A DNA stretch of 64,000 nt. Origin: Thermohalobaculum sp038534135 (GTDB lineage Bacteria > Pseudomonadota > Alphaproteobacteria > Rhodobacterales > Rhodobacteraceae). The notes beneath the pieces are model-generated. The model made no database searches. It was not told the DNA's origin and was given only the letters and a program-made list of their open reading frames with translations. Made by a program: the position numbers and the translations under genes. This document shows positions 18,290-27,036 of this stretch, one piece after another (the first letter of the stretch is position 1; each line of letters begins with the position of its first letter). The stretch is from assembly GCA_038534135.1 (NCBI GenBank), contig JBCAXJ010000016.1:14638-78637 (forward strand). Direction: 5' to 3'.

Positions 18290-18460
18290 GCCCGGTGAGC
18301 AAGGGTGGCGGGCCCATCGCAACCGTGGGGCTTCAGATCCTCGCGAGCCTGGAAAACCAGGTGGGTGCCAGGTGCGATAGGCCACGACCAGTCACAGAGC
18401 CAGCTCCCGCGAGAAAAATTAGGCCACCAGGAAACTGTTCCCTCACGGGAAGGACAGCAC
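18290..18460 (-). ncRNA. ssrS: Candidate 6S RNA
   Basis: Located between zapA and the 5-formyl-THF cyclo-ligase gene on the same strand, the classic position of 6S RNA, which binds RNA polymerase holoenzyme in stationary phase. A long irregular hairpin can be drawn: minus-strand CTCGCG-AGC-TGG (about 18413-18400) pairs with CCA-GCT-CGCGAG (about 18352-18340). Below it are an unpaired T-rich versus A/G-rich region that could be the central bubble and a GTGG/CCAC stem. The ends are approximate and no covariance model was run; the call rests mostly on gene order. Confidence 0.45.
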
Positions 18461-18519
18461 CCGCCGGGAAACTACATAGCGCTGGGACGTAAACATTTGA
18501 AGAGGCATAGCGTCCGCTG

Positions 18520-18885
18520 TCAGGCAACACCTTGAATCCGGCCCACCAGCACCTCGATCCGATCGGACAATGCGTCCAGGTTTGCGGCAATCTGTGCCTC
18601 GCGCTCGGGGCTCATTCCATTCTGTTGTGGCTTCGCACCCGCTTCCGCCTCACCGGCACGGACTTCGGCCCCGCGCAGAGCCTCCTCGGTCTCGGCAAGC
18701 TTGTCCGCCAGCATCAGGGTGGTCATCAACAACAAACGGGTTTCGGAAACCGTACCCATCTGCCCGGCCAACGCCGTTGCCTCTCGGTTGATCCGGTTTC
18801 CAAGCTCGGCGACCCGCGCCTCTTCCCCGTCGCCACATCCAACGCGGTAGGTTCGACCGGCAACCTCGACGCTGACCTCAGGCAT
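18520..18885 (-). CDS. zapA: Cell division protein ZapA
   Basis: 121 residues. ZapA bundles FtsZ filaments at the division ring. MPEVSVEVAGRTYRVGCGDGEE with following RVAELGNRI is the family N-terminal domain, followed by a helical Ala/Glu-rich coiled coil and a short C-terminal helix (LDALSDRIEVLVGRIQ). The start at 18885 has AAGAGGTG upstream. It overlaps the DUF4164 gene by 8 bases. Longer frames upstream are in the neighbour's coding region. Confidence 0.88.
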   Translation of the reverse strand: MPEVSVEVAGRTYRVGCGDGEEARVAELGNRINREATALAGQMGTVSETRLLLMTTLMLADKLAETEEALRGAEVRAGEAEAGAKPQQNGMSPEREAQIAANLDALSDRIEVLVGRIQGVA

Positions 18886-19156
18886 GGCTGGGCACCTCTT
18901 GATCCACAGCCCCGCGCAGGTCCCGCAGAGCCTCACGCACGGCCTCGGCCGCTTCGGCACGCAGTTGTGCGTCCTCTTTGGCGCGGCGGCGCAGCACTTG
19001 CACCTCGCCTGCAAGTTCGTCTCGCTCGGACTTGATCGCGGCCCCGTCTGGCGTGACCTGGGTCGCGTCGCCCGCCGCTGACATGTCGTCGACGGCGGTC
19101 TCGAGCTCCGAGATCAGACCATCAAGCCGCTGTACTGCATCCAGTAATTTGCTCAT
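18878..19156 (-). CDS. Short coiled-coil protein, DUF4164-like
   Basis: 92 residues, almost entirely heptad-like helix (LLDAVQRLDGLISELETAVDD, then EVQVLRRRAKEDAQLRAEA). Family function is unknown; its position directly before zapA with an 8-base overlap suggests a division-related partner. GGAG precedes the ATG. It is divergent from transketolase, with about 250 bases between. Confidence 0.75.
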   Translation of the reverse strand: MSKLLDAVQRLDGLISELETAVDDMSAAGDATQVTPDGAAIKSERDELAGEVQVLRRRAKEDAQLRAEAAEAVREALRDLRGAVDQEVPSHA

Positions 19157-19404
19157 GAGAGCCTGCTCTCCTCTCTGTCGCGCGGAGATCCTTCGTTGTC
19201 CCGCGTCGCATGTGCCCGCGAATCGTCGCTTTCTGCGGCCTTCTGAGTGGAATCTAACCGCAGAGGCCGGTTTCGCGCAATCTGCCGCTGGTAATCCAGC
19301 TTGACCCGTCCCAGCACGATCAGCATGGTCCGCCGCAATCAAGATATCGGAAGGCCGATTCCCGAGCGTTCGCCGCACGGAGTCAGGCGGGGAAAGGACG
19401 GGGC

Positions 19405-21426
19405 ATGGACATCGGGCAGATGAAGGCGGCGGATCCGCGCCGGTTCGAAATGGCGAACGCGCTGCGGGTGCTGGCGCTGGATGCGGTCAAGGCCGCGAAT
19501 TCCGGCCACTCGGGCATGCCGATGGGCATGGCGGATGCGGCAACCGTTCTGTTCGACAGCCATCTGCGCTTTGACCCCAAGGATCCCGACTGGGTCGACC
19601 GTGACCGGTTCGTGTTGTCGGCAGGCCACGGCTCGATGCTGCTCTATGGTTTGCTGCATCTGTCCGGTTACGCCGATATGACAATGGACGAGATCAAGAA
19701 CTTTCGGCAGCTGGGCGCGAAGACGGCCGGACACCCGGAATTCGGCCATGCAAGAGGGATCGAGACCACGACGGGTCCACTTGGCCAAGGCATCGCCACC
19801 GCCGTTGGCATGGCGATTGCCGAAGAGTCGTTGCGCGCCCGTTTTGGCAAGAAGATCATCGATCACAAGACCTGGGTCATCGCGGGCGACGGATGCCTAA
19901 TGGAGGGCGTCAGCCAGGAGGCGATCGGCCTTGCGGGCATGCAGCAGCTATCGAACCTGATCGTGCTCTGGGACGACAATGGCATCACAATCGACGGGCC
20001 GGTCGCGATGTCCGACCGGACGGATCAAGCGGCGCGCTTTCAGGCGTCGGGCTGGGAAGTCCGTGCGGTCGACGGTCACGATTACGCAGACCTCGATGAT
20101 GCCATGACCTGGGCGCGCTCCAGTGTCCGCAAGGGACCGGTGATGTTGGCCTGCAAGACACGGATCGGAATCGGCTCGAGTGCCGAGGGCACTGCCAAGG
20201 CGCACGGCGCGCTGACCGATGACACGCTGATTTCCGACGCCCGCCAGATCTATGGCTGGAAGAGCAAGCCCTTCTCAATCCCAAAGAAGGTCGCTGAGAA
20301 CTGGATCTCGGTCGGCACGCGTGGCGCAACTGCGCGCACGGAATGGCAAACCCGGGTCGAGGCTCTCTCTGCCGGACGGCAGGCCGAACTTGCGCGCGTG
20401 TTCGCGGGGGAAGCTCCGAAGCGTCTGTCTTCCGTCATCCGGGCCTTGAAGAAACAGATCTCGGCGGACGCCGCTGCGGTCGCCACCCGCAAGGCATCTC
20501 AAAACGCACTCGAGGCGATCAACAAGGTGATGCCTGAAACCATCGGCGGCTCGGCCGATCTGACGGGGTCAAACAACACCAAGACTGGCGATCTTGGTGT
20601 CTTCAGCCCCGAGGACCGGAAAGGCCGCCATATTCACTATGGCATCCGCGAGCACGGGATGGCTGCCGCGATGAACGGCTTGGCACTGCACGGCGGGATT
20701 GCTCCGTACGGCGGGACATTCCTGTGCTTCACAGATTACGCGCGCGGCGCGATGCGCCTCAGCGCTTTGATGGGCATCCGCACGGTCTACGTGATGACGC
20801 ACGACTCAATTGGTCTGGGCGAGGATGGGCCGACCCACCAACCGGTCGAGCATGTCGCCATGCTGCGCGCGACGCCCAACCTGAACGTCTTTCGACCCGC
20901 CGACGCGGTCGAGACCGCCGAGGCCTGGGAGATCGCGCTGTCAACCTCGAACAGACCTTCGGTGCTGGCACTGACCCGGCAAAATCTTCCGACTGTTCGC
21001 ACGAAGCACACCACGAAGAACCTGACGGCGCAGGGCGGTTACGTCCTGGCGGAAGCCGAAGCCAAACGCAAAGCTATCCTGATCGCCACAGGGTCCGAGG
21101 TTGAGATCGCGATGGCCGCCAAAGCCACGCTGGAGGCCGAGGGCATCGGCGCTCGTGTCGTCTCGATGCCGTGCTGGGAACTCTTCGCGCAACAGGACGA
21201 GGCCTATCGCAGGCGCGTGTTGCCAGCCGGTCCGGTCCGTGTCGCGGTAGAGGCCGGCGTTCGCATGGGTTGGGATCAATGGCTCTCGGGCGAGCGCGGC
21301 GCCGCGAAGAAATCCGCTTTTGTCGGCATGGACGGCTTCGGCGCTTCGGCCCCCTACAAGGTGCTTTACGAACACTTTGGCATCACGGCCGAGGCCGTCG
21401 CCGACCAGGTCAAGGACTTGCTCTGA
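19405..21426 (+). CDS. tkt: Transketolase
   Basis: 673 residues, full length. A thiamine-diphosphate enzyme moving two-carbon units in the pentose phosphate and Calvin pathways. Motifs: NSGHSGMPMGMAD (substrate phosphate region, residues about 32-45), GDGCLMEGVSQEA (ThDP/Mg binding GDG...), and C-terminal HDSIGLGEDGPTHQPVEH. AAGGAC precedes the ATG. No Calvin-cycle genes are adjacent, so it is the housekeeping copy. It lies upstream of a Tas-like reductase at 87 bases. Confidence 0.95.
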   Translation: MDIGQMKAADPRRFEMANALRVLALDAVKAANSGHSGMPMGMADAATVLFDSHLRFDPKDPDWVDRDRFVLSAGHGSMLLYGLLHLSGYADMTMDEIKNFRQLGAKTAGHPEFGHARGIETTTGPLGQGIATAVGMAIAEESLRARFGKKIIDHKTWVIAGDGCLMEGVSQEAIGLAGMQQLSNLIVLWDDNGITIDGPVAMSDRTDQAARFQASGWEVRAVDGHDYADLDDAMTWARSSVRKGPVMLACKTRIGIGSSAEGTAKAHGALTDDTLISDARQIYGWKSKPFSIPKKVAENWISVGTRGATARTEWQTRVEALSAGRQAELARVFAGEAPKRLSSVIRALKKQISADAAAVATRKASQNALEAINKVMPETIGGSADLTGSNNTKTGDLGVFSPEDRKGRHIHYGIREHGMAAAMNGLALHGGIAPYGGTFLCFTDYARGAMRLSALMGIRTVYVMTHDSIGLGEDGPTHQPVEHVAMLRATPNLNVFRPADAVETAEAWEIALSTSNRPSVLALTRQNLPTVRTKHTTKNLTAQGGYVLAEAEAKRKAILIATGSEVEIAMAAKATLEAEGIGARVVSMPCWELFAQQDEAYRRRVLPAGPVRVAVEAGVRMGWDQWLSGERGAAKKSAFVGMDGFGASAPYKVLYEHFGITAEAVADQVKDLL

Positions 21427-21513
21427 TCCCGAGGGTTCAGGGCTACTGCACCCCACGCCTCACCACAGACGCGGTCCGCGGCGCCCGCCTTGCGACCAGC
21501 GAAGGACACCACC

Positions 21514-22557
21514 ATGCAACGCACACAGCTTGGCCGGACCGGTATTGACGTCAGCGCATTCTGCCTTGGCACCATGACCTTCGGCACCCAGACAGACGAA
21601 GCCGAAAGCTTCCGCCAGCTTGACGCGAGCCTGGATTACGGCATCGATTTCATGGACACGGCCGAGATGTACCCGGTCAACCCTGTCCTGAAGGAAACCG
21701 TTGGCGACACCGAAGCCATCATCGGGCGCTGGATCGCCAAGACCGGACGCAGAGATGACTATGTGATCGCAACCAAGTGTGCGGGCATGAATGACAGTTT
21801 CGTACGAGAGGGCAAGCCAGTCACCGGCGCCACCATAAAGGCCGCGTGCGAGGGTTCGCTGAAGCGTCTGCAGACCGACGTGATCGACCTCTACCAACTC
21901 CATTGGCCGAACCGTGGCTCGTACCATTTCCGCCAGATCTGGGGCTACGACCCCTCGTCCCAGGACCGCACGGCGACCCTACAACACATGGATGACGTCA
22001 TGGGCGGGCTCGCGGAGCTGGTCACCGACGGCAAGATCCGCGCCTTCGGCCTTTCGAACGAAAGCGCCTGGGGCACGGCGCAGTGGCTAGAAGCGGGCGC
22101 GCGCAGTGGCGGGCCACGCATCGCTGCCATCCAGAACGAGTATTCGGCGCTATGCCGGATGCCCTATGACGCGGACATGGCCGAGCTTGGGCATAACGAG
22201 GAAGTCACGCTGCTCGCTTTCTCGCCGCTCGCCACGGGGTTCGTGACTGGCAAGTACCTGGACGGCGCCTTGCCGCAGGGCTCGCGCCATCAGATCTCCG
22301 GTGGATCGCCGCGTGCCTCGAACCGGCTCGACGCCGCCGTCCGGGCGTATCTCGAAGTGGCACAGAAGCACGGCGTCGACCCTGTCCACATGGCGATGTC
22401 GTTCTGCCTGCAGCGCCCGTTCCCTTGTATCCCGATCTTTGGTGCGACGACTGTCACGCAGCTCGATCATATTGCAGCCGGGCGCGATCTCGTGCTCTCC
22501 GACGAGGCCATGGCCGACCTGTCGGCGGCCAATCGTGCGCATCCGATGCCATTCTGA
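21514..22557 (+). CDS. Tas-like NADPH-dependent aldo/keto reductase
   Basis: 347 residues. The catalytic tetrad is visible: Asp and Tyr in FMDTAEMYP (near 45-52), Lys in IATKCAG (about 86) and His in LYQLHWP (about 126). The insertion between AEMYP and the next helix, and the LHWPNRGSYHFR block, resemble E. coli Tas. Substrate unknown. The start at 21514 has GAAGGAC upstream; an upstream in-frame ATG at 21490 precedes that site. It differs in family branch from the truncated reductase at the left end. Confidence 0.9.
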   Translation: MQRTQLGRTGIDVSAFCLGTMTFGTQTDEAESFRQLDASLDYGIDFMDTAEMYPVNPVLKETVGDTEAIIGRWIAKTGRRDDYVIATKCAGMNDSFVREGKPVTGATIKAACEGSLKRLQTDVIDLYQLHWPNRGSYHFRQIWGYDPSSQDRTATLQHMDDVMGGLAELVTDGKIRAFGLSNESAWGTAQWLEAGARSGGPRIAAIQNEYSALCRMPYDADMAELGHNEEVTLLAFSPLATGFVTGKYLDGALPQGSRHQISGGSPRASNRLDAAVRAYLEVAQKHGVDPVHMAMSFCLQRPFPCIPIFGATTVTQLDHIAAGRDLVLSDEAMADLSAANRAHPMPF

Positions 22558-22954
22558 GTGAGCCAGACCTCAGACCGGTACGCTTGAGTCTCGAAGGCTC
22601 TCAATGAGCATCGTCCGCCGCTTGGGGTTTCGAATTGGCAAACCCTGCTAATGGGTCGAGGCCCTGCGGCAAGCGCTTGGCGCACATGCGCCTGATTCAA
22701 GGTATGAGCAATTTTTGAACCTGGATCGGTGACATGCACGGGTTCAGGGACTTGGAGCGATACGGTCGACAGAACCTTGACGCACACGGTCTTCATCAGT
22801 GACTGTGAACGCCGAGTGCGGTGCTTCAGGCAAACCGGCCCGTACCGACCAGAGGCAGGTTCTTTCAGAAACCGTGCGATACGGTTTTTCTGCATGGCTT
22901 CCCGATCGCGCAGCGATCAGTCCCGGCAAGGGACACAAAATGGGAGGAAAAGCC
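22558..22954. other. Gap without a recognisable gene
   Basis: About 400 bases between the reductase and the EF-G-like gene. An open frame is continuous with the latter back to 22799, but it has no ribosome site and does not resemble EF-G N-termini. A TTGACG box near 22776 is not followed by a convincing -10. Confidence 0.45.
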
Positions 22955-24886
22955 ATGCGTGTGGTGACTGTGCTCGGCCCGTCGCATTCCGGAAAGACAG
23001 CCTTGACGGCGGCTTTGTCCAATCTGGACGGTTGCGGAACGGGTCGAATGGAAACATCGGGTGGCATCGCCGCCCTCCAGGTATTTTCCTATCTTGGCGA
23101 CGACTGGGCAGCGATCGACATCGCGGGCGGGGCCGACAACCTCGCACATGCGGGACCAGCACTTGCGGCCAGCGACGCGGCTGTCCTGTGCGTGCCGCCC
23201 GAGCCTGACGCCGCAGTCCTGAGCGCTCCCTATCTGCGGCTCATCGAAGACGCCGACGTGCCGTGCTTTTTATTCCTGAACCGCATGGACCAAGCGACCG
23301 AACGCGTACGAGACGTCGTCGCAGCCCTGCAAAGCTATTCCAACCACAGCCTTGTCCTGCGGCAGGTTCCAATGCGCGATGGGTCGACCATCGTCGGAGC
23401 CGTCGATCTGATCTCCGAGCGCGCGTGGCGGTATCAGGAGGGCAAGCCCTCAGCGCTCATCGAGATGCCGGCAGAGATCAAGCCGCGCGAGGTCGAGGCG
23501 CGCTCTGAACTCTTGGACTCCCTGGCCGATTTCGACGACACGCTTCTGGAGCAACTGATCGACGATCAGGAACCACTCGCCGCCGATCTTTTTCAAACGG
23601 CGACACAAGTGCTCCAGAGCAACAGTGTCATCCCGTGCTTCCTCGGCTCTGCAACAATCGGAAATGGCGTGACCCGGCTGATGAAGTCCCTGCGCCACGA
23701 AGCGCCGGACCACGGTGTGGCGCGCCAAAGGCTGGGTGACGAGACGGTCGCAGTAAGTTGCCTCGCCGACAGCGCAAAACACCTCGGGAAATTTGTCGTC
23801 CTTCGCGCCCTGGTGGATGGCGTTGCAAGTGGCTCCCAGCTCGGCGGCAGTAATATCAGCACTATGACCGCGATCGATGCCAAGACCCCGCTGCCGGCTC
23901 TCAAAGCCGGACATATCGGACTGGTCCTGAAAAGCGACCACATCAGCGTCGGACAGGTGCTGAATGAGGACGGCGCGTCAGGACTGCCGGAGTGGGGATT
24001 GGCGCGACCACCGGTCTTGCAGCAGATCATTCGCCCCGCGCGCGACCGAGATGAAGCCCGGCTTTCAGCGGCGCTCAGCCGTATGGCCGAGGTCGATCCC
24101 GGCTTGACGGTCGGACAGGACAGCCGTTCTGGCGAAACACTGCTTGGCCTGCAAGGACCTCAGCACTCACGCCGGATAACCGAGCGCCTGGTCTCTGAGT
24201 TCGCGATCGAGACCGAGCTTAGCAGCGTTTTCCCGGCCTACCGGGAAACGATCACCGGCGAGAAGACACTGCACCATCGGCATCGAAAACAATCCGGCGG
24301 TGCAGGACAGTTCGCGGACGTCAACCTGACGATCCGACCGATGCCGCGCGGGGAAGGCATCGAATTCTCAGACGAAGTCAAAGGCGGCGCAGTGCCACGC
24401 AAGTTCATTCCCGCGGTCGAGACCGGCGCGCGCGAAGCACTCGAGGAAGGTCCCGGCGGCTTTCCCGTCGTCGATGTTGCCATAACTCTGCTCGACGGCA
24501 AGCATCACGCCGTGGACAGCTCGGAGTTTGCCTTCCGGACGGCGGCCCGCACGGCAATCCGCGAAGGTCTGGCGTCGATGGGAACGCAAGCGCTGCAACC
24601 GATCGACAAGGTCCTGATCCACGTGCCCTCGGTCTTCGTGGGCGCTCTGGTTCCGGTGATCAGCGGATTGAGCGGACAGGTTCTGGGATTCGAGGGTCAT
24701 CCCGTCGCGAAGGGCTGGGATGTCTTCAGCGCCTTGCTCCCCGCTGCGTGCGAGGATGGTTTGGCGCGATCACTCGGCAGATTATCCCGTGGAACCGGTT
24801 GGTTCGAAGCAACGTTCGATCACTATGAACCGTGCCGTCACGAAGACATTTTGGCGATACCGGAGGACGTGAGAGCCCACGCATGA
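22955..24886 (+). CDS. EF-G-like GTPase-family protein
   Basis: 643 residues, shorter than true EF-G (about 700). Domain order follows EF-G: an N-terminal G domain, domain II, then III-V (TGEKTLHHRHRKQSGGAGQF near residue 430, and PIDKVLIHVPS with SGLSGQVLGFEGHP in domain V). The P-loop GPSHSGKT is intact, but the G3 motif reads DIAGGADN instead of DTPGHVD, and G4 is NRMD. The catalytic His following Gly in G3 is missing, so GTP hydrolysis is doubtful. Such paralogues are common in Rhodobacterales and their role is unknown. GGAGG lies 7 bases before the chosen ATG. Confidence 0.85.
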   Translation: MRVVTVLGPSHSGKTALTAALSNLDGCGTGRMETSGGIAALQVFSYLGDDWAAIDIAGGADNLAHAGPALAASDAAVLCVPPEPDAAVLSAPYLRLIEDADVPCFLFLNRMDQATERVRDVVAALQSYSNHSLVLRQVPMRDGSTIVGAVDLISERAWRYQEGKPSALIEMPAEIKPREVEARSELLDSLADFDDTLLEQLIDDQEPLAADLFQTATQVLQSNSVIPCFLGSATIGNGVTRLMKSLRHEAPDHGVARQRLGDETVAVSCLADSAKHLGKFVVLRALVDGVASGSQLGGSNISTMTAIDAKTPLPALKAGHIGLVLKSDHISVGQVLNEDGASGLPEWGLARPPVLQQIIRPARDRDEARLSAALSRMAEVDPGLTVGQDSRSGETLLGLQGPQHSRRITERLVSEFAIETELSSVFPAYRETITGEKTLHHRHRKQSGGAGQFADVNLTIRPMPRGEGIEFSDEVKGGAVPRKFIPAVETGAREALEEGPGGFPVVDVAITLLDGKHHAVDSSEFAFRTAARTAIREGLASMGTQALQPIDKVLIHVPSVFVGALVPVISGLSGQVLGFEGHPVAKGWDVFSALLPAACEDGLARSLGRLSRGTGWFEATFDHYEPCRHEDILAIPEDVRAHA

Positions 24887-24917
24887 CGCTGGACAGGCGA
24901 CGGTTCCTGACCGTCGC

Positions 24918-25679
24918 CTAAATCCGATCTATCGTCAGAGTGCCAATGCCCGTCGGCAATGCGATCCGGCCAGGAAACCAGTAACCACCCGGCAAACGGT
25001 CGAATGCGATTTCAATCTCGCCAGGTTGCGACAGTCTCTCGACGCCCCGGCTGTTCGCGCGATGGCCCGAGAGCGCGCGGTACGTCACTGTACAGAACAC
25101 ACGGCTGTCTTCGCTTTCGCGGACACCGTCGAATTGCAGTTCGAATACGGAGAAGCCCGTAAAGATCCGCACGGCGCGGTCGCAGACTTCCGGTGCCGAA
25201 CCACCGCTCAGTTCAAGCGCGGACGCAACGATCGCGCTGACCGGATCGAGTGCCGGGCGCAAATGGTCGCGCTGCAAGGCAATACGCCCTTCCGTCCACT
25301 CCGCCGGAGCTTCTGGGATGCGCTGCCAAGATGTCGGTCCCACCGAGGTTTCGAACTCGATCACCGTGGTCGAGGGTGTGTCGTTCTGGGTAGATACCTC
25401 GTACCGGCTGGGACGGACGCCGGCAGGTGCCACCTTGCCCACCACCATGCCTGAGAGGGTGCCGCTCCAGAACAAAACGCGGTAACTGCCCTCGGCCCGC
25501 ACGTCGTAGGCATCGCCGTTGCGTCGCATCTCGAGCGCAAGGTCGCCGACATTGATGCCCGCGAGCGCAATCTCGTATCCAACCTGCTTGTCCTGCCGAA
25601 GCTCCGCCGCCGAACTCCCGTTGGCAGGTATCGCGCCCAACAAGGCGATTGAGGCGATCAACTTCCGGAAACGCATCAT
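24918..25679 (-). CDS. DUF3108 periplasmic protein
   Basis: 253 residues. A signal peptide (RKLIASIALLGAIPANG) precedes a beta-rich domain starting YEIALAGINVGDLALEMRRN, characteristic of DUF3108. A central EFETSVGPTSWQRIPEAPAEW and C-terminal GYWFPGRIALPTGIGTLTIDRI also fit. The family function is unknown, probably lipid or envelope related. The start at 25679 is preferred because GGAG is 6 bases upstream. Confidence 0.85.
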   Translation of the reverse strand: MMRFRKLIASIALLGAIPANGSSAAELRQDKQVGYEIALAGINVGDLALEMRRNGDAYDVRAEGSYRVLFWSGTLSGMVVGKVAPAGVRPSRYEVSTQNDTPSTTVIEFETSVGPTSWQRIPEAPAEWTEGRIALQRDHLRPALDPVSAIVASALELSGGSAPEVCDRAVRIFTGFSVFELQFDGVRESEDSRVFCTVTYRALSGHRANSRGVERLSQPGEIEIAFDRLPGGYWFPGRIALPTGIGTLTIDRI

Positions 25680-25844
25680 TTCAATCTCCAAGAATCGGGC
25701 GTTCTGTCACTCATTGAAAGGTGAGGCTCACCCCGATTTGTCAAGACGAGAAGCCGTTAGATCGATTCACGCAAGAGCCTTGCGTGGACGTACCGTTTCC
25801 GTCGCGCGGGAAGAGCCACTGAAGTTTGAAAAGCCACTCGGAAC

Positions 25845-27026
25845 TTAGTAGGAGCGAGGCAACCCGAGAACGTTCTGCGCGATGAAGTTCAGGATCATAT
25901 TCGTCGAGATCGGCGCGGTCTGATACAGGCGTGCCTCGCGCCATTTGCGCTCGATCCCGTATTCCCGCGCAAACCCGAAGCCACCGAAGGTTTGCATGCA
26001 CGCCTCGGCGGCGTGCCAGGCGGCCTCGGATGCCAGCATCTTGCCGGTGTTCGCCTCGGCGCCACAAGGTTGCCCGGCTTCAAACAAGGCGCCTGCTTTC
26101 GCGACCATCAGCTTCGCGGCTTCCGCCTCGGCCCAGGCCCGCGCGATCGGGAACTGCACGCCCTGGTTCTGACCGATCGGCCGCCCGAACACCGAACGCT
26201 CATTTGCATACTCGGTCGCGCGCCGAATGAAGTACGCAGCGTCCCCCAGCGATTCATGTGCAATCAACACGCGCTCGGCGTTCATGCCGTCCAGGATGTA
26301 TTTGAACCCCCGGCCCGCTTCGCCGATCAGCGCATCGGGCGAAACCTCGAGATTATCGATAAAGACTTCACACGAGTTGTGATTGATCATCGCATCGAGT
26401 TTGCGCAGCTCGATCCCATTGCCGACCGCTTCACGCAAGTCGATCAGGAAGCACGAGATCCCGTCCGATCGCCGCTTCGCCTCGGCCGCGGGCGTGGTGC
26501 GTGCGAGCAAGAGCATCAGGTCGGACTGCATCGCCCGTGAGGTCCAGACCTTCTGCCCGTTGATGACGTATTTGTTGCCAACCAGTTCGGCTTTGGTCTT
26601 GAGCTGGGTCGTGTCCGATCCCGTCGTCGGCTCGGTCACACCGAAAGCCTGCATCCGAAGCGCGCCCGACGCGATGCCGGGCATGTACTTGGCTTTCTGC
26701 TCGGCCGAGCCGTGGCGCAGCAACGTACCCATCGTGTACATCTGCGCATGGCAGGCAGCGGCATTACAGCCTTGCGCATGAATGGTCTCGAGGATCGCAC
26801 CCGCCGCCGGGATGGGCAGCCCTGCTCCGCCGTATTCCTCGGGGATCAAGGCCGCGAGATATCCCGCCTCGGTCAGCGCATCGACGAAACCGTGCGGATA
26901 CTCGGATTTCGCGTCCAGATCGTTCCAATAGGCATTGTCGAAGGGCTCGCAAACCTTGGCCACGCCGTCCCGGATATCCTCCCAGGGATCGTCCAGAGAT
27001 AATGTCAGTCCGGCGAGATTTTTCAT
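25845..27026 (-). CDS. Acyl-CoA dehydrogenase
   Basis: 393 residues, full length. A flavoprotein oxidising acyl-CoA to enoyl-CoA with electrons going to ETF. The family signatures are AFGVTEPTTGSDTTQLKT in the middle domain and QTFGGFGFAREYGIERKWRE near the C-terminus. It is the last gene of a minus-strand run with enoyl-CoA hydratase and HMG-CoA lyase upstream, separated from them by the beta-helix gene. Substrate unknown; a branched or dicarboxylic acyl-CoA is suggested by the neighbours. Confidence 0.93.
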   Translation of the reverse strand: MKNLAGLTLSLDDPWEDIRDGVAKVCEPFDNAYWNDLDAKSEYPHGFVDALTEAGYLAALIPEEYGGAGLPIPAAGAILETIHAQGCNAAACHAQMYTMGTLLRHGSAEQKAKYMPGIASGALRMQAFGVTEPTTGSDTTQLKTKAELVGNKYVINGQKVWTSRAMQSDLMLLLARTTPAAEAKRRSDGISCFLIDLREAVGNGIELRKLDAMINHNSCEVFIDNLEVSPDALIGEAGRGFKYILDGMNAERVLIAHESLGDAAYFIRRATEYANERSVFGRPIGQNQGVQFPIARAWAEAEAAKLMVAKAGALFEAGQPCGAEANTGKMLASEAAWHAAEACMQTFGGFGFAREYGIERKWREARLYQTAPISTNMILNFIAQNVLGLPRSY

Positions 27027-27036
27027 CTCTGCTCCG

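Noticed and set aside
22799..22954. Longer N-terminus of the EF-G-like protein
   Set aside because: No ribosome site for the upstream start, and the extra residues do not fit the family; GGAGG sits directly before 22955.
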